Source of the DNA: Oscillospiraceae bacterium
GTDB taxonomy: Bacteria > Bacillota > Clostridia > Oscillospirales > Ruminococcaceae
Direction of reading: 5' to 3'
NCBI GenBank assembly: GCA_900770285.1
Contig: CAAGJO010000032.1
Span: 8,093 to 72,092, forward strand
Length of the DNA: 64,000 bases
Every line of letters begins with the position of its first letter. Position 1 is the stretch's first letter. The notes below the pieces were generated by a model. That model made no database searches and had not been told where the DNA came from. It was given only the letters and a program-made list of their open reading frames with translations. The position numbers and the translations under genes are program-made. This document shows, one piece after another, positions 9,043 through 17,073 of this stretch.

Positions 9043-9450
9043 CTAATATTTTTCAGATATACCAATACGATTTACAGCACGTTTGAGTTTTTGCTCAGCA
9101 CGCACAAATTCTTTATCACTATTATGATCTTGAAGTAATTTTTCTGCTTGTTCTTTTGCCTTTTTTGCTCTCATAATATCAATATCCTCTGCCCATTCAA
9201 TAGCGTGAGTTGTAATAACTACATCATTTTTGAATACTTTAATAAATCCGCCTGCAATTGCAGCGACACGGAATTCTTGATTGCTGTCCGTTTTAATTTT
9301 CAAAGAATATGGAACAAGGTTGGCAACATATGGTGCATGATCTGCCATGATGCCAATATTTCCGCTTTCTGTTCTAGCAATAAGCTGAACTGCTTTTCCC
9401 TCAAAGAACAGCTTTTCAGGAGTAATTATTTTAAGATCAAAAGTATTCAT
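9043..9450 (-). CDS. atpC: ATP synthase F1 subunit epsilon
   Basis: The F1 central-stalk epsilon subunit (135 residues) couples c-ring rotation and can act as an inhibitor. The N-terminal beta barrel (FDLKIITPEKLFFEGKAV, GNIGIMADHAPYVANL) and the C-terminal helical hairpin (residues about 90-135, with DIMRAKKAKEQAEK) are both present. The ATG at 9450 is chosen over a TTG at 9462 because GGAG lies 6 bases before it. It is the last gene of the operon, 38 bases after atpD. Confidence 0.93.
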   Translation of the reverse strand: MNTFDLKIITPEKLFFEGKAVQLIARTESGNIGIMADHAPYVANLVPYSLKIKTDSNQEFRVAAIAGGFIKVFKNDVVITTHAIEWAEDIDIMRAKKAKEQAEKLLQDHNSDKEFVRAEQKLKRAVNRIGISEKY

Positions 9451-9488
9451 AACAAACTCCAAACAACATTGTCAAGCCATTATCAAAA

Positions 9489-10886
9489 TCAAGAATTTTT
9501 CTTGGCTTTTTCAACGGCTTCGTCTATTGTACCAACAAACAGGAATGCAGATTCAGGCAGATCATCATGTTTTCCTTCAATAATTTCCTTAAATCCCCTT
9601 ACTGTTTCTTTAATTGGCACATACTTGCCTTTCATTCCGTTAAACTGTTCAGCAACATGGAAAGGCTGTGATAAAAATCTCTGAACTTTTCTTGCACGGC
9701 TGACGATTAATTTGTCTTCATCAGAAAGCTCATCCATACCCATAATCGCAATAATATCCTGCAATTCTTTATATCTTTGTAAAATTGACTGAACCTGTCT
9801 TGCTACCTCGTAATGCTCATTGCCAACGATTTCAGGTGTTAGAATCCGTGAATTGGATTCCAATGGGTCAACTGCGGGATAAATTCCAAGAGAAGAGATA
9901 CTTCTTGAAAGTACCGTAGTTGCGTCAAGGTGTGCAAAAGTTGTGGCAGGAGCAGGGTCCGTCAAATCATCTGCCGGGACATAAACTGCCTGCACGGAAG
10001 TGATTGAGCCTTTGTTTGTAGAAGTAATTCTCTCCTGCAAGGCACCCATTTCCGTAGCCAGCGTAGGCTGATATCCAACTGCGGAAGGCATTCTGCCCAG
10101 AAGTGCAGAAACCTCTGAACCTGCCTGAGTGAATCTGAATATATTGTCAATGAACAAGAGAACGTCCTGACCTTCCACATCACGAAAATATTCCGCCATA
10201 GTAAGACCAGAAAGACCAACTCTCATTCTTGCTCCGGGCGGTTCATTCATCTGACCGTAAACCATAACGGTTTTATCAATAACTCCTGAATTTATCATGT
10301 CGTTATAAAGGTCATTTCCCTCACGTGTTCTTTCTCCAACACCTGTAAATACCGATATACCGCCGTGCTGCTTTGCAATATTATTAATAAGCTCCATAAT
10401 AAGAACTGTTTTGCCAACACCTGCGCCGCCGAAGAGTCCGATTTTTCCGCCTTTCAGGTACGGTGCAATTAAGTCAACGACCTTGATGCCTGTTTCAAGT
10501 ACTTCGTTTGAAGCCTTCTGTTCCTCAAAGCTCGGAGGATCACGATGAATCTCCCAACGTTCTTTTGTTTCAGGTTCAGGTTTATTGTCAATAGGCTCAC
10601 CCAAAAGATTAAACATTCTTGACAGCGTTTCTTTACCTACCGGAACACTGATAGCTTTACCCGTATCAATTGCCTCAACACCTCTTTTAAGTCCGTCAGT
10701 GGAACTCATGGCAATGCATCTTACAACATCATCGCCGATATGCTGAGCTACTTCCAAAGTAAGCTTTTTATCATTAAAGTTAATTTCTATAGCATTAAGC
10801 AAGTCCGGCAGATTCTCTTTATCAAATTTGATATCAACAACTGCACCGACAATCTGAACGACCTTGCCCTTATTCTGCTTTTCCAT
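9489..10886 (-). CDS. atpD: ATP synthase F1 subunit beta
   Basis: The catalytic subunit of F1. Walker A is GGAGVGKTVLI, Walker B ends LLFIDNIFRF, the DELSEED-loop equivalent is GMDELSDED, and the catalytic Glu lies in GERTREGNDLY. The length of 465 matches bacterial beta subunits. The ATG at 10886 follows AAAGGCGG at a good distance; a TTG one codon earlier is less likely. Spacing in the operon is 18 bases from atpG. Confidence 0.97.
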   Translation of the reverse strand: MEKQNKGKVVQIVGAVVDIKFDKENLPDLLNAIEINFNDKKLTLEVAQHIGDDVVRCIAMSSTDGLKRGVEAIDTGKAISVPVGKETLSRMFNLLGEPIDNKPEPETKERWEIHRDPPSFEEQKASNEVLETGIKVVDLIAPYLKGGKIGLFGGAGVGKTVLIMELINNIAKQHGGISVFTGVGERTREGNDLYNDMINSGVIDKTVMVYGQMNEPPGARMRVGLSGLTMAEYFRDVEGQDVLLFIDNIFRFTQAGSEVSALLGRMPSAVGYQPTLATEMGALQERITSTNKGSITSVQAVYVPADDLTDPAPATTFAHLDATTVLSRSISSLGIYPAVDPLESNSRILTPEIVGNEHYEVARQVQSILQRYKELQDIIAIMGMDELSDEDKLIVSRARKVQRFLSQPFHVAEQFNGMKGKYVPIKETVRGFKEIIEGKHDDLPESAFLFVGTIDEAVEKAKKNS

Positions 10887-10904
10887 CAAGTCTACCGCCT
10901 TTCT

Positions 10905-11774
10905 TTAGTCATCTCTCAATGACGCTGAGCTTATTTCCGTCAGTTCCTGAGTAATAATGCCCTGTCTTGCACGATTGTAAAGCAGAGACAGCTGATCAAT
11001 CATCTCTCCTGCATTATCACTAGCCGACTTCATTGCTGTTCGTCTTGCAGCCTGTTCAGCAGCAAAAGAATCCACAATAGCAGAATATAAAATTCCAATT
11101 AAATACTGAGGAATCATACCGTCAAAAACAGCCTCCGGTGACGGATCATAAATTGTCAAAGCCCGGATATTTTCATCTCTGCCGTTATCAAGATTTTCCA
11201 CAGGCAGAATCTGAATATTCATAGGCGTTTGAGTCAAAGCAGAAACAAAAGTTGTAAAAACCAACTCAACAGTATTATACTCCTTTGAACGAAATCCGTC
11301 AAGTACTATTTCAACAATATCTCCTGTCAGATATCCGTCTATGTTCTCAGAAACATGAGAAAAAGAGCATTTTACGGGATAATTATGCTTATCAAAAAAA
11401 TCTTCTGCTTTTTTTCCGATAGCCATAATTTCAACGCTTTTGCCGTCTGCCATGATTTCATCGGCACGTTTGACAGCCAATTTCAATACATTTGAATTAA
11501 ATCCGCCGGCCAGACCCCTGTCTCCTGCAATAACAATCAGCAGGTATTTTTTATTTTCATTCTGAGCTGTAAAAACAGATTTGAAAGTCTTGTCCTCAGA
11601 AATATCGCTCATAGTATCATAAAGGACCTTAAAAAACGGCTGAGCCGCCTCAGCACGCAGCTTGGCTTTTCTCATTTTTGAAGATGCAACCAACTCCATA
11701 GCTTTTGTTGTCTGCATAGTACTCTGAACGCTTTTTATACGCCTTTTAACATCTTTTATATTAGCTGATGCCAT
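10905..11774 (-). CDS. atpG: ATP synthase F1 subunit gamma
   Basis: The central rotor shaft, 289 residues. The long N-terminal helix (MASANIKDVKRRIKSV, TTKAMELVASSKMRKA) and the C-terminal helix (MKSASDNAGEMIDQLSLLYN, RQGIITQELTEISS) show the gamma family signature. GDRGLAGGFNSNV is the conserved Rossmann-like segment. It starts 23 bases after atpA. Confidence 0.96.
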   Translation of the reverse strand: MASANIKDVKRRIKSVQSTMQTTKAMELVASSKMRKAKLRAEAAQPFFKVLYDTMSDISEDKTFKSVFTAQNENKKYLLIVIAGDRGLAGGFNSNVLKLAVKRADEIMADGKSVEIMAIGKKAEDFFDKHNYPVKCSFSHVSENIDGYLTGDIVEIVLDGFRSKEYNTVELVFTTFVSALTQTPMNIQILPVENLDNGRDENIRALTIYDPSPEAVFDGMIPQYLIGILYSAIVDSFAAEQAARRTAMKSASDNAGEMIDQLSLLYNRARQGIITQELTEISSASLRDD

Positions 11775-11797
11775 AAGCCGATACCCTCTTCATAAAT

Positions 11798-13312
11798 TTA
11801 TCTTACCTTAAGAAACTTCTCTTCAAATTCCGAAAGAGTTTCCTTAAGCTTAATCTCGTTGTCTTCGGTCAAATCTTTAGTAGCAGCAATAGATTCAATA
11901 ATTTCAGGATGTGCTGAATCTATATACTCAAAAAGTTCTTTTTCATATTCGTTTACATCTTCAAGCTTAATATTCTTCAAATAATTGTTTACAACAGCAT
12001 AAATAATTATAACTTGATGTTCAACGCTTACAGGAGAACTCTTGCCCTGTTTCAGTACTTCAACAATTCTTTTGCCCTGCTCAAGACGTTCCTTTGTATC
12101 TTTATCCAGGTCTGAACCGAATTGTGAGAATGACTGCAATTCCAGATACTGTGAATACAAAAGTTTCAATGAACCCGAAACCTTCTTCATAGCCTTTATC
12201 TGTGCCGAACCGCCTACACGGGACACTGAAATACCCGGATTTACAGCAGGACGAACGCCTGAGAAAAAGAGTTCTGTTTCAAGATATATCTGACCATCTG
12301 TTATAGAAATAACATTGGTAGGAATATATGCAGAAACATCTCCTGCCTGTGTTTCAATAATCGGCAGAGCTGTTATGGAGCCTCCTCCGTATTCTTTACT
12401 CAGATTGCAGGCTCTTTCCAGAAGTCTGGAGTGCAGATAAAATACATCTCCGGGATAAGCCTCACGTCCTGTTGGTCTTTTCAGCAGCAGAGACATAGTT
12501 CTGTATGCAACAGCATGCTTTGAAAGGTCATCGTATACAACCAAAACATCTTTTCCCTGAAGCATAAAATATTCTGCCATTGCAACTGCTGAATAAGGTG
12601 CAATGTATTGCAGCGGTGCTGTCTCAGACGCCGTAGCCGAAACTACTATGGTGTAATCCATAGCTCCCGACTTGCTCAACGTTTCAACAACATTGGCAAC
12701 AGTAGAACGCTTTTGTCCAATTGCCGCATATATGCATATAACATTTTTGTTTTTCTGATTTATTATCGTATCTAACGCTATAGAGGTCTTACCTGTCTGA
12801 CGGTCACCGATAATAAGCTCACGCTGACCTCTTCCAATAGGAATCATTGAGTCGATAGCCTTAATACCGGTTTGCAGCGGTCTATTTACCGATTGTCTTG
12901 CAATAATTCCAAATGCAGGATTTTCGATAGGTCTTGTTTCATCTGTAAGAACTGCACCTTTTCCATCAATAGGTCTGCCCAGAGCATCAACAACTCTTCC
13001 GATAAGAGCGTCACCCACCGGTACAGATACGATTTTTCCTGTACATTTAACAACACTGCCCTCTTTTATTCCTTCATCAGAGCCAAGAAGTACAGCGCCT
13101 ACAAAGTCCTGCTCAAGATTTAAAGCCATGCCCATTGTTCCGTTTACGAATTCCAGAAGCTCACCCGACATACAGTTATCCAGTCCGTGAACTCTTGCAA
13201 TTCCGTCGCCAACAGTAACAACAGTTCCTATATCATCAAGCTTAAGCTTTGAGCCATAGCTTTTTATTTGTTCTTTAATTAAACCTGTTATTTCATCCGG
13301 ACGTAATTTCAT
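11798..13312 (-). CDS. atpA: ATP synthase F1 subunit alpha
   Basis: The non-catalytic nucleotide-binding subunit of F1, 504 residues. The Walker A is GDRQTGKTSIA, and the arginine-finger region lies in the conserved PAVNPGISVSRVGGSAQ. I choose the ATG at 13312 (MKLRPDEIT), preceded by AAAGG, over an upstream in-frame start at 13345 that would overlap the end of atpH. The gap to atpH is then 25 bases. Confidence 0.96.
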   Translation of the reverse strand: MKLRPDEITGLIKEQIKSYGSKLKLDDIGTVVTVGDGIARVHGLDNCMSGELLEFVNGTMGMALNLEQDFVGAVLLGSDEGIKEGSVVKCTGKIVSVPVGDALIGRVVDALGRPIDGKGAVLTDETRPIENPAFGIIARQSVNRPLQTGIKAIDSMIPIGRGQRELIIGDRQTGKTSIALDTIINQKNKNVICIYAAIGQKRSTVANVVETLSKSGAMDYTIVVSATASETAPLQYIAPYSAVAMAEYFMLQGKDVLVVYDDLSKHAVAYRTMSLLLKRPTGREAYPGDVFYLHSRLLERACNLSKEYGGGSITALPIIETQAGDVSAYIPTNVISITDGQIYLETELFFSGVRPAVNPGISVSRVGGSAQIKAMKKVSGSLKLLYSQYLELQSFSQFGSDLDKDTKERLEQGKRIVEVLKQGKSSPVSVEHQVIIIYAVVNNYLKNIKLEDVNEYEKELFEYIDSAHPEIIESIAATKDLTEDNEIKLKETLSEFEEKFLKVR

Positions 13313-13337
13313 CTTATTGCCCAGCCTTTCACAAAAT

Positions 13338-13880
13338 TTATGCAATAGTGGAATTTATCTGCTTTTTAAGGTCATCAAGCTTACTTTTAACGCTGGAATC
13401 GATTTCCTTGTCACCATATTGTACCTTAATTCCGCCAAGCAGAGATTTATCAATCTTTTGGTTCAAAATAATTTTTTTGCCTGTAACCTTCTCAAGCTTA
13501 TGAATCAGCTTTTCCCTGCTATTTGCACTGATTTCAGCAGCGGTGGTTATGTTAACCTCAAGGATGCCTGTTTCTTCCAGATACATGACTTTAAATTCAT
13601 CATATATCCCGGTAAAAAAGTTCATTCTCTTTTTCGCTGAAAGTACACACAAAAAATTTAATGTAAGTTTGCTTACTTCCCCGTTAAAAACGTTGCTTAT
13701 TACTTCATTTTTCTCATCTTCACTTAAAAGAGGCGAAGACAAAAGCCCGATAAAATCCTCATTGCTTTTAAATATATCATTCAGTGAGGACAGCTCATCA
13801 AAAGTATCTTTAAGACAGTATTCCTCACAGCAAAGCTCAAACAAAGCCTCAGCATAAACTCTTTCCAATTTTTCCGCCAT
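13338..13880 (-). CDS. atpH: ATP synthase F1 subunit delta
   Basis: The peripheral-stalk subunit that joins F1 to the b subunits (OSCP homologue), 180 residues. The N-terminal helical domain begins AEKLERVYAEALFEL, and the C-terminal signature is SLLGGIKVQYGDKEIDSSVKS. The start codon shares one base with the atpF stop (TAATG), so the two are translationally coupled. Confidence 0.93.
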   Translation of the reverse strand: MAEKLERVYAEALFELCCEEYCLKDTFDELSSLNDIFKSNEDFIGLLSSPLLSEDEKNEVISNVFNGEVSKLTLNFLCVLSAKKRMNFFTGIYDEFKVMYLEETGILEVNITTAAEISANSREKLIHKLEKVTGKKIILNQKIDKSLLGGIKVQYGDKEIDSSVKSKLDDLKKQINSTIA

Positions 13881-14392
13881 TATTTTTCACCCACATTTTC
13901 AATAAAGCTTTCAATAAGTTTTTCATTGTCATCTGAGCTTAAATCTTTGGCTATAACCGCCTCAGCAGCACTAAAAGCTATCGCTGTAATATCATTTTTG
14001 ATTTGATTGACAGCAAGCTTCTTTTCACGCTGAATCTGCTCATCAGCATTATCTAAAATGCTTTTTGCCTCTGCCTTTGCATCAGCTATGATTTCATCTG
14101 AACGTGACTGTGCCCGTTTTGTGGCATCGCTGACAATCTGTGCGGATTCTTCCTTGGCAGAACTAAGCTTTTGGGTGTATTCCATTTTAAGCTTTTCAGC
14201 ATCCTTTTGTGCTTCGTCTGCTGTTTTATAGATTTCTGCAACATCCTTCTGTCGGCTTTCAATAACCTTGTTGACCCTGTCAAAAAGGAAATGCTTGAGA
14301 ATCAGGAAAAGTATAAGAGTATTTATAAGCACCAGCACAATAGTGGTCGGATCTATAGACAAAAAGTCCGTAACCTTTGCAGTATATAACAT
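13880..14392 (-). CDS. atpF: ATP synthase Fo subunit b
   Basis: The peripheral-stalk membrane subunit, 170 residues. One N-terminal membrane helix (about residues 17-37, VLVLINTLILFLILKHFLF) is followed by a long charged coiled coil of Ala/Glu/Lys heptads and a C-terminal delta-binding helix (AEAVIAKDLSSDDNEKLIESF). The ATG has AGGAGG nine bases upstream. Confidence 0.94.
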   Translation of the reverse strand: MLYTAKVTDFLSIDPTTIVLVLINTLILFLILKHFLFDRVNKVIESRQKDVAEIYKTADEAQKDAEKLKMEYTQKLSSAKEESAQIVSDATKRAQSRSDEIIADAKAEAKSILDNADEQIQREKKLAVNQIKNDITAIAFSAAEAVIAKDLSSDDNEKLIESFIENVGEK

Positions 14393-14426
14393 TTAATTAT
14401 ACCTCCTGCTCATAAAAAAGTACATA

Positions 14427-14681
14427 TTAAAGCTTTCCTATAAATGGATTTGCAAATAAAAGGATAAGTGCAACAACGAAAGCATAGATACCGGTTGATT
14501 CTGCCATGGCAACACCTATAAACATTGTTCTAGTGCAATCGCCTTTAGCTTCAGGCTGTCTTGCAATAGATTCAATAGTTTTTCCGACAGCGTATCCTTC
14601 ACCGATACCAGGTCCGATACCGGCAATCATTGCCAGTCCTGCACCGATAGCCGAACATCCCAAAACAATAGCCTTTTCCAT
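14427..14681 (-). CDS. atpE: ATP synthase Fo subunit c, Na+-type two-carboxylate site
   Basis: The proteolipid that forms the c-ring, 84 residues, with two membrane helices joined by the polar ARQPEA loop. The ion-carrying carboxylate is E61 followed by S62 and T63 (AESTGIY), as in Na+-translocating c-rings. The inner helix has GPGIGEGY, with a second carboxylate E28 where Ilyobacter tartaricus has Gln32. The same E/E pair was described for the Fusobacterium nucleatum Na+ c-ring. I infer Na+ coupling. The start at 14681 follows GGAGG; the longer frame to 14726 has no such signal. Confidence 0.95.
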   Translation of the reverse strand: MEKAIVLGCSAIGAGLAMIAGIGPGIGEGYAVGKTIESIARQPEAKGDCTRTMFIGVAMAESTGIYAFVVALILLFANPFIGKL

Positions 14682-14741
14682 AATAAAAGTCCTCCGTATT
14701 TTTAATTTATAACAGCGCATAAGCACTGAATGGTTTGCATA

Positions 14742-15479
14742 TTAATCTTTTTCTGCTGCATTGCTTACATAAACCATTGTAAGCATTACAAAAATATAAG
14801 CCTGAATACAGCCGGTGAATAGATCAAAGTAAATTGAAAGAACCGCAGGGGTAAATATCTGTGCCAGATTTATAGTTAACGGTCCCAAAGTAAATGCAAC
14901 ATGAAGTTTCCTTGATACAAATGCCAATCCTCCGTAAAGCAAAGCCGTGATAACACCGCCGCCTGCAATATTTCCGAACATACGGAATGCCATTGACAAT
15001 GGTGTAGACACTTCGCTGAGCAAATTAAGCGGCGTCATAAGTGCCATTGGCTGCGCAAAGCTCTTCAGATATCCCAGCGGACCGTGTGTTTTGATTTTGA
15101 AAAATGTTATGAGTATAAATGTCAGCAAAGCCCATGTAAGCGTAACATTAAAATCAGCAGTCATTGAACGGAGTCCCAGAAGACTGATAAGCGAGCCTAT
15201 AACTGCATAAATCAGAATTGTTCCCACATATGGTGCAAAAAACATCCACTTCTTGCCCATGGTAGTTTCTACTGTATTGTTAATAAATCCAACAAGCATT
15301 TCGGCAAGAACCTGACGTTTCTTTTCAGGCACTTTTTTCATATCTTTGGTAAGATACAAGCAAGCACAAAGAACGCCTATAATTATAATCCAGCCAACTA
15401 CAATGGTCTCGGTTATGTCAATTCCGCCAAATATCGGCAGCGAAAAAACGACCTTCGGCCCTTGTCCAATTCCTTCCAT
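14742..15479 (-). CDS. atpB: ATP synthase Fo subunit a
   Basis: The stator channel subunit, 245 residues and about six hydrophobic segments. The essential Arg facing the c-ring carboxylate is in SMAFRMFGNIAGG. The C-terminal helix FTGCIQAYIFVMLTMVYV carries the usual Gln-Ala-Tyr pattern. I use the ATG at 15479 (MEGIGQG) with GGGTGA upstream; the longer frame would overlap the preceding gene. Confidence 0.95.
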   Translation of the reverse strand: MEGIGQGPKVVFSLPIFGGIDITETIVVGWIIIIGVLCACLYLTKDMKKVPEKKRQVLAEMLVGFINNTVETTMGKKWMFFAPYVGTILIYAVIGSLISLLGLRSMTADFNVTLTWALLTFILITFFKIKTHGPLGYLKSFAQPMALMTPLNLLSEVSTPLSMAFRMFGNIAGGGVITALLYGGLAFVSRKLHVAFTLGPLTINLAQIFTPAVLSIYFDLFTGCIQAYIFVMLTMVYVSNAAEKD

Positions 15480-15498
15480 ACTAATCACCCATTTATAT

Positions 15499-15933
15499 TT
15501 AAACCGATTTTTTGTTTGAATTTGCTTTACGCTCAGCAAATGATATAATACCCAAAGCTATTTTCGGATAAAGCTGCGGTATTACTACACCAAGCATACT
15601 TAATATCTTAAGCTCTCCTGCCAAAAAGCACAGCATAAAAAGCCCCGCATAACGAATTGCATAACAGGATATCAAACTGCGCTTTGCCTTTTGTTCAGTT
15701 TTATCAACTGCTCTTTCCACAACTTCTGACAAATAAATGTAGCTTAGGCAAACATAAAAATAACCGACCCACAGTCCTAAAATCAGATTAAGATGAACAC
15801 CTGTAATTAACGACAGCAGGCAAAATGCAACATTTATCAGCGCCATAACCAACAGCATCTTTTTCAAGATTGCTTTTGTCGGTCCGTCACCGCTTATTAT
15901 GTTCAAAAAATTACATTTATATTTCCCCAGCAT
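15499..15933 (-). CDS. atpI: ATP synthase subunit I-like membrane protein
   Basis: A four-helix membrane protein (about 144 residues) at the first position of the atp operon, where AtpI proteins are found. Hydrophobic stretches are near residues 28-45, 50-70, 90-108 and 112-128. AtpI helps assemble the c-ring, especially in Na+-type enzymes (family knowledge). Sequence similarity by eye is weak, so the name rests mainly on position and topology. The second ATG (15933) is better placed behind AAGGAA than the first at 15939. Confidence 0.7.
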   Translation of the reverse strand: MLGKYKCNFLNIISGDGPTKAILKKMLLVMALINVAFCLLSLITGVHLNLILGLWVGYFYVCLSYIYLSEVVERAVDKTEQKAKRSLISCYAIRYAGLFMLCFLAGELKILSMLGVVIPQLYPKIALGIISFAERKANSNKKSV

Positions 15934-16020
15934 GGACATTTCCTTTTTATAACAATTATTATGTATAAAACAACTAAAATAGCATAAATCATTAAACCTT
16001 TACTTCTTATTTTATATATA

Positions 16021-16049
16021 ATTATACAATGCTTTTTCCAATTTGTCAA
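16021..16049 (-). promoter_or_regulatory. Promoter P2 of the atp operon
   Basis: Perfect TTGACA (16044-16049) and TATAAT (16021-16026) on the minus strand with a 17-base spacer, 88 bases before atpI. Confidence 0.8.
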
Positions 16050-16062
16050 TAGGCGTTTAAAC

Positions 16063-16075
16063 TGACTAGTAGTCA
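16063..16075. promoter_or_regulatory. Palindromic operator (TetR-type?) between the two atp promoters
   Basis: TGACTAGTAGTCA is a perfect inverted repeat about the central G, and the flanks extend the symmetry with AAA and TTT. It sits roughly 12-24 bases downstream of the P1 start point and just upstream of P2. TetR/AcrR repressors often use such sites, and YhgE/Pip genes often neighbour tetR genes, but no tetR is in the window. Confidence 0.5.
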
Positions 16076-16093
16076 TTTTTATAGCTTGATTAA

Positions 16094-16122
16094 ATTATAA
16101 CATACAGCAATGCTTTTGTCAA
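16094..16122 (-). promoter_or_regulatory. Promoter P1 upstream of the atp operon
   Basis: Perfect TTGACA (16117-16122) and TATAAT (16094-16099) with a 17-base spacer on the minus strand, about 73 bases upstream of P2. Confidence 0.75.
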
Positions 16123-16156
16123 TATATTTATGCTAAGATATTTTTCAAACAAAAAA

Positions 16157-16608
16157 TCAATCCAACCCAAAAAGTTTTAAAAGTTTATGCCAAAAGTTCA
16201 GGTGTTCTTCATCAGATTTTTCTTCTGTCTTTTCTTCAGGAATTTCGATAGCGTCTGTTTTTATTACAAATTGCACAGATTCAACCGACTTGTTTTTTTG
16301 TGAAACAAATGACGCAGTTTCGCTGTCAGAGTCTTGAATTGACGAGATCATATCGTCTATTTTAACTTCAATTTCTTTGTCCATGCCCGAAGTTTTGTTT
16401 TTAAGCTCACCTGTACCGTCCGTAAGCTTTGATGTTAACATCAGAATAATCTCCGTAATCTGTTACATCGCCTTTTCCAAAAATGTTTACCGCATAAGCG
16501 CTGATAACCGAACCGTCAGCCTCTGACATTATATATTACTTCTTCTTTTGTATTGCTTTGCTCTGCTGCAACCGGAAATGCAACAGACAGCCATATGACA
16601 GGAAAAAA
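16157..16608 (-). pseudogene. Remnant of a YhgE/Pip-type membrane protein gene
   Basis: Three pieces in two frames look like one broken gene. 16608 to about 16535 reads a signal-like FFPVIWLSVAFPVAAEQS followed by NTKEEVIYN. A shifted frame then reads EADGSVISAYAVNIFGKGDVTDYGDYSDV, and from 16441 the frame MLTSKLTDGTGELKNKTSG runs to the C-terminal ending HLNFWHKLLKLFGLD. These match the start and the end of large Clostridia YhgE/Pip-type secreted/membrane proteins; the several hundred residues between them are missing. A stop also precedes the signal peptide. I infer a large internal deletion plus a frameshift. The 94-codon open frame alone is unlikely to be functional. Confidence 0.6.
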
Positions 16609-17038
16609 TTAATCAGATACATTTCATTAACTTTTCAGGCATCTCTTCCTGCCATTCTGAAAAAAGCAAAGGACATCTGAATAGCCACTTTACTATAGAA
16701 ACAATTATAAAATACTCTGAAGGAAGACTTATTTAAAATTACATATATTTTTCTGTTCTGCTCATTGTTTTATCATCATTTTGTCACTATATCAGTGTAA
16801 AATATAAATTATCAACAATCAATTTGTATGAAATATCATTTAAAAGCGGCGTTTTTTCAACATTTATCTTCAAAATTGATAATGTTAACATTTTTTTTAT
16901 ATTATTATCACACAATCTTAATATACATTGTGTATATTAATAATTGTTAGATGTGAATATTTTTTGTGCAGTCTGACCAACTCACAATTAATCATATCAT
17001 GACTCATTTTTTCTCCAATATTTATCAATAAAATGACT
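16609..17038. other. Gene-free AT-rich spacer
   Basis: No coding frame, RNA or repeat is recognised in these 430 bases. The only local structure is an ATGTTAAC palindromic patch near 16880. It may be leftover sequence upstream of the YhgE-type pseudogene. Confidence 0.4.
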
Positions 17039-17066
17039 AAGAGCTGTTGCGTGAACAACAGCTCTT
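17039..17066 (-). terminator. Hairpin terminator after the cation ATPase gene
   Basis: A perfect 11-bp stem (AAGAGCTGTTG with CAACAGCTCTT) and 6-base loop lie just past the stop. The T run is stronger on the plus strand than on the minus strand. Confidence 0.6.
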
Positions 17067-17073
17067 TTTCTGT

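Noticed and set aside
16157..16441. Independent 94-residue gene
   Set aside because: It lacks a ribosome site and its sequence matches only the C-terminal end of larger proteins, with N-terminal remnants lying upstream in another frame.
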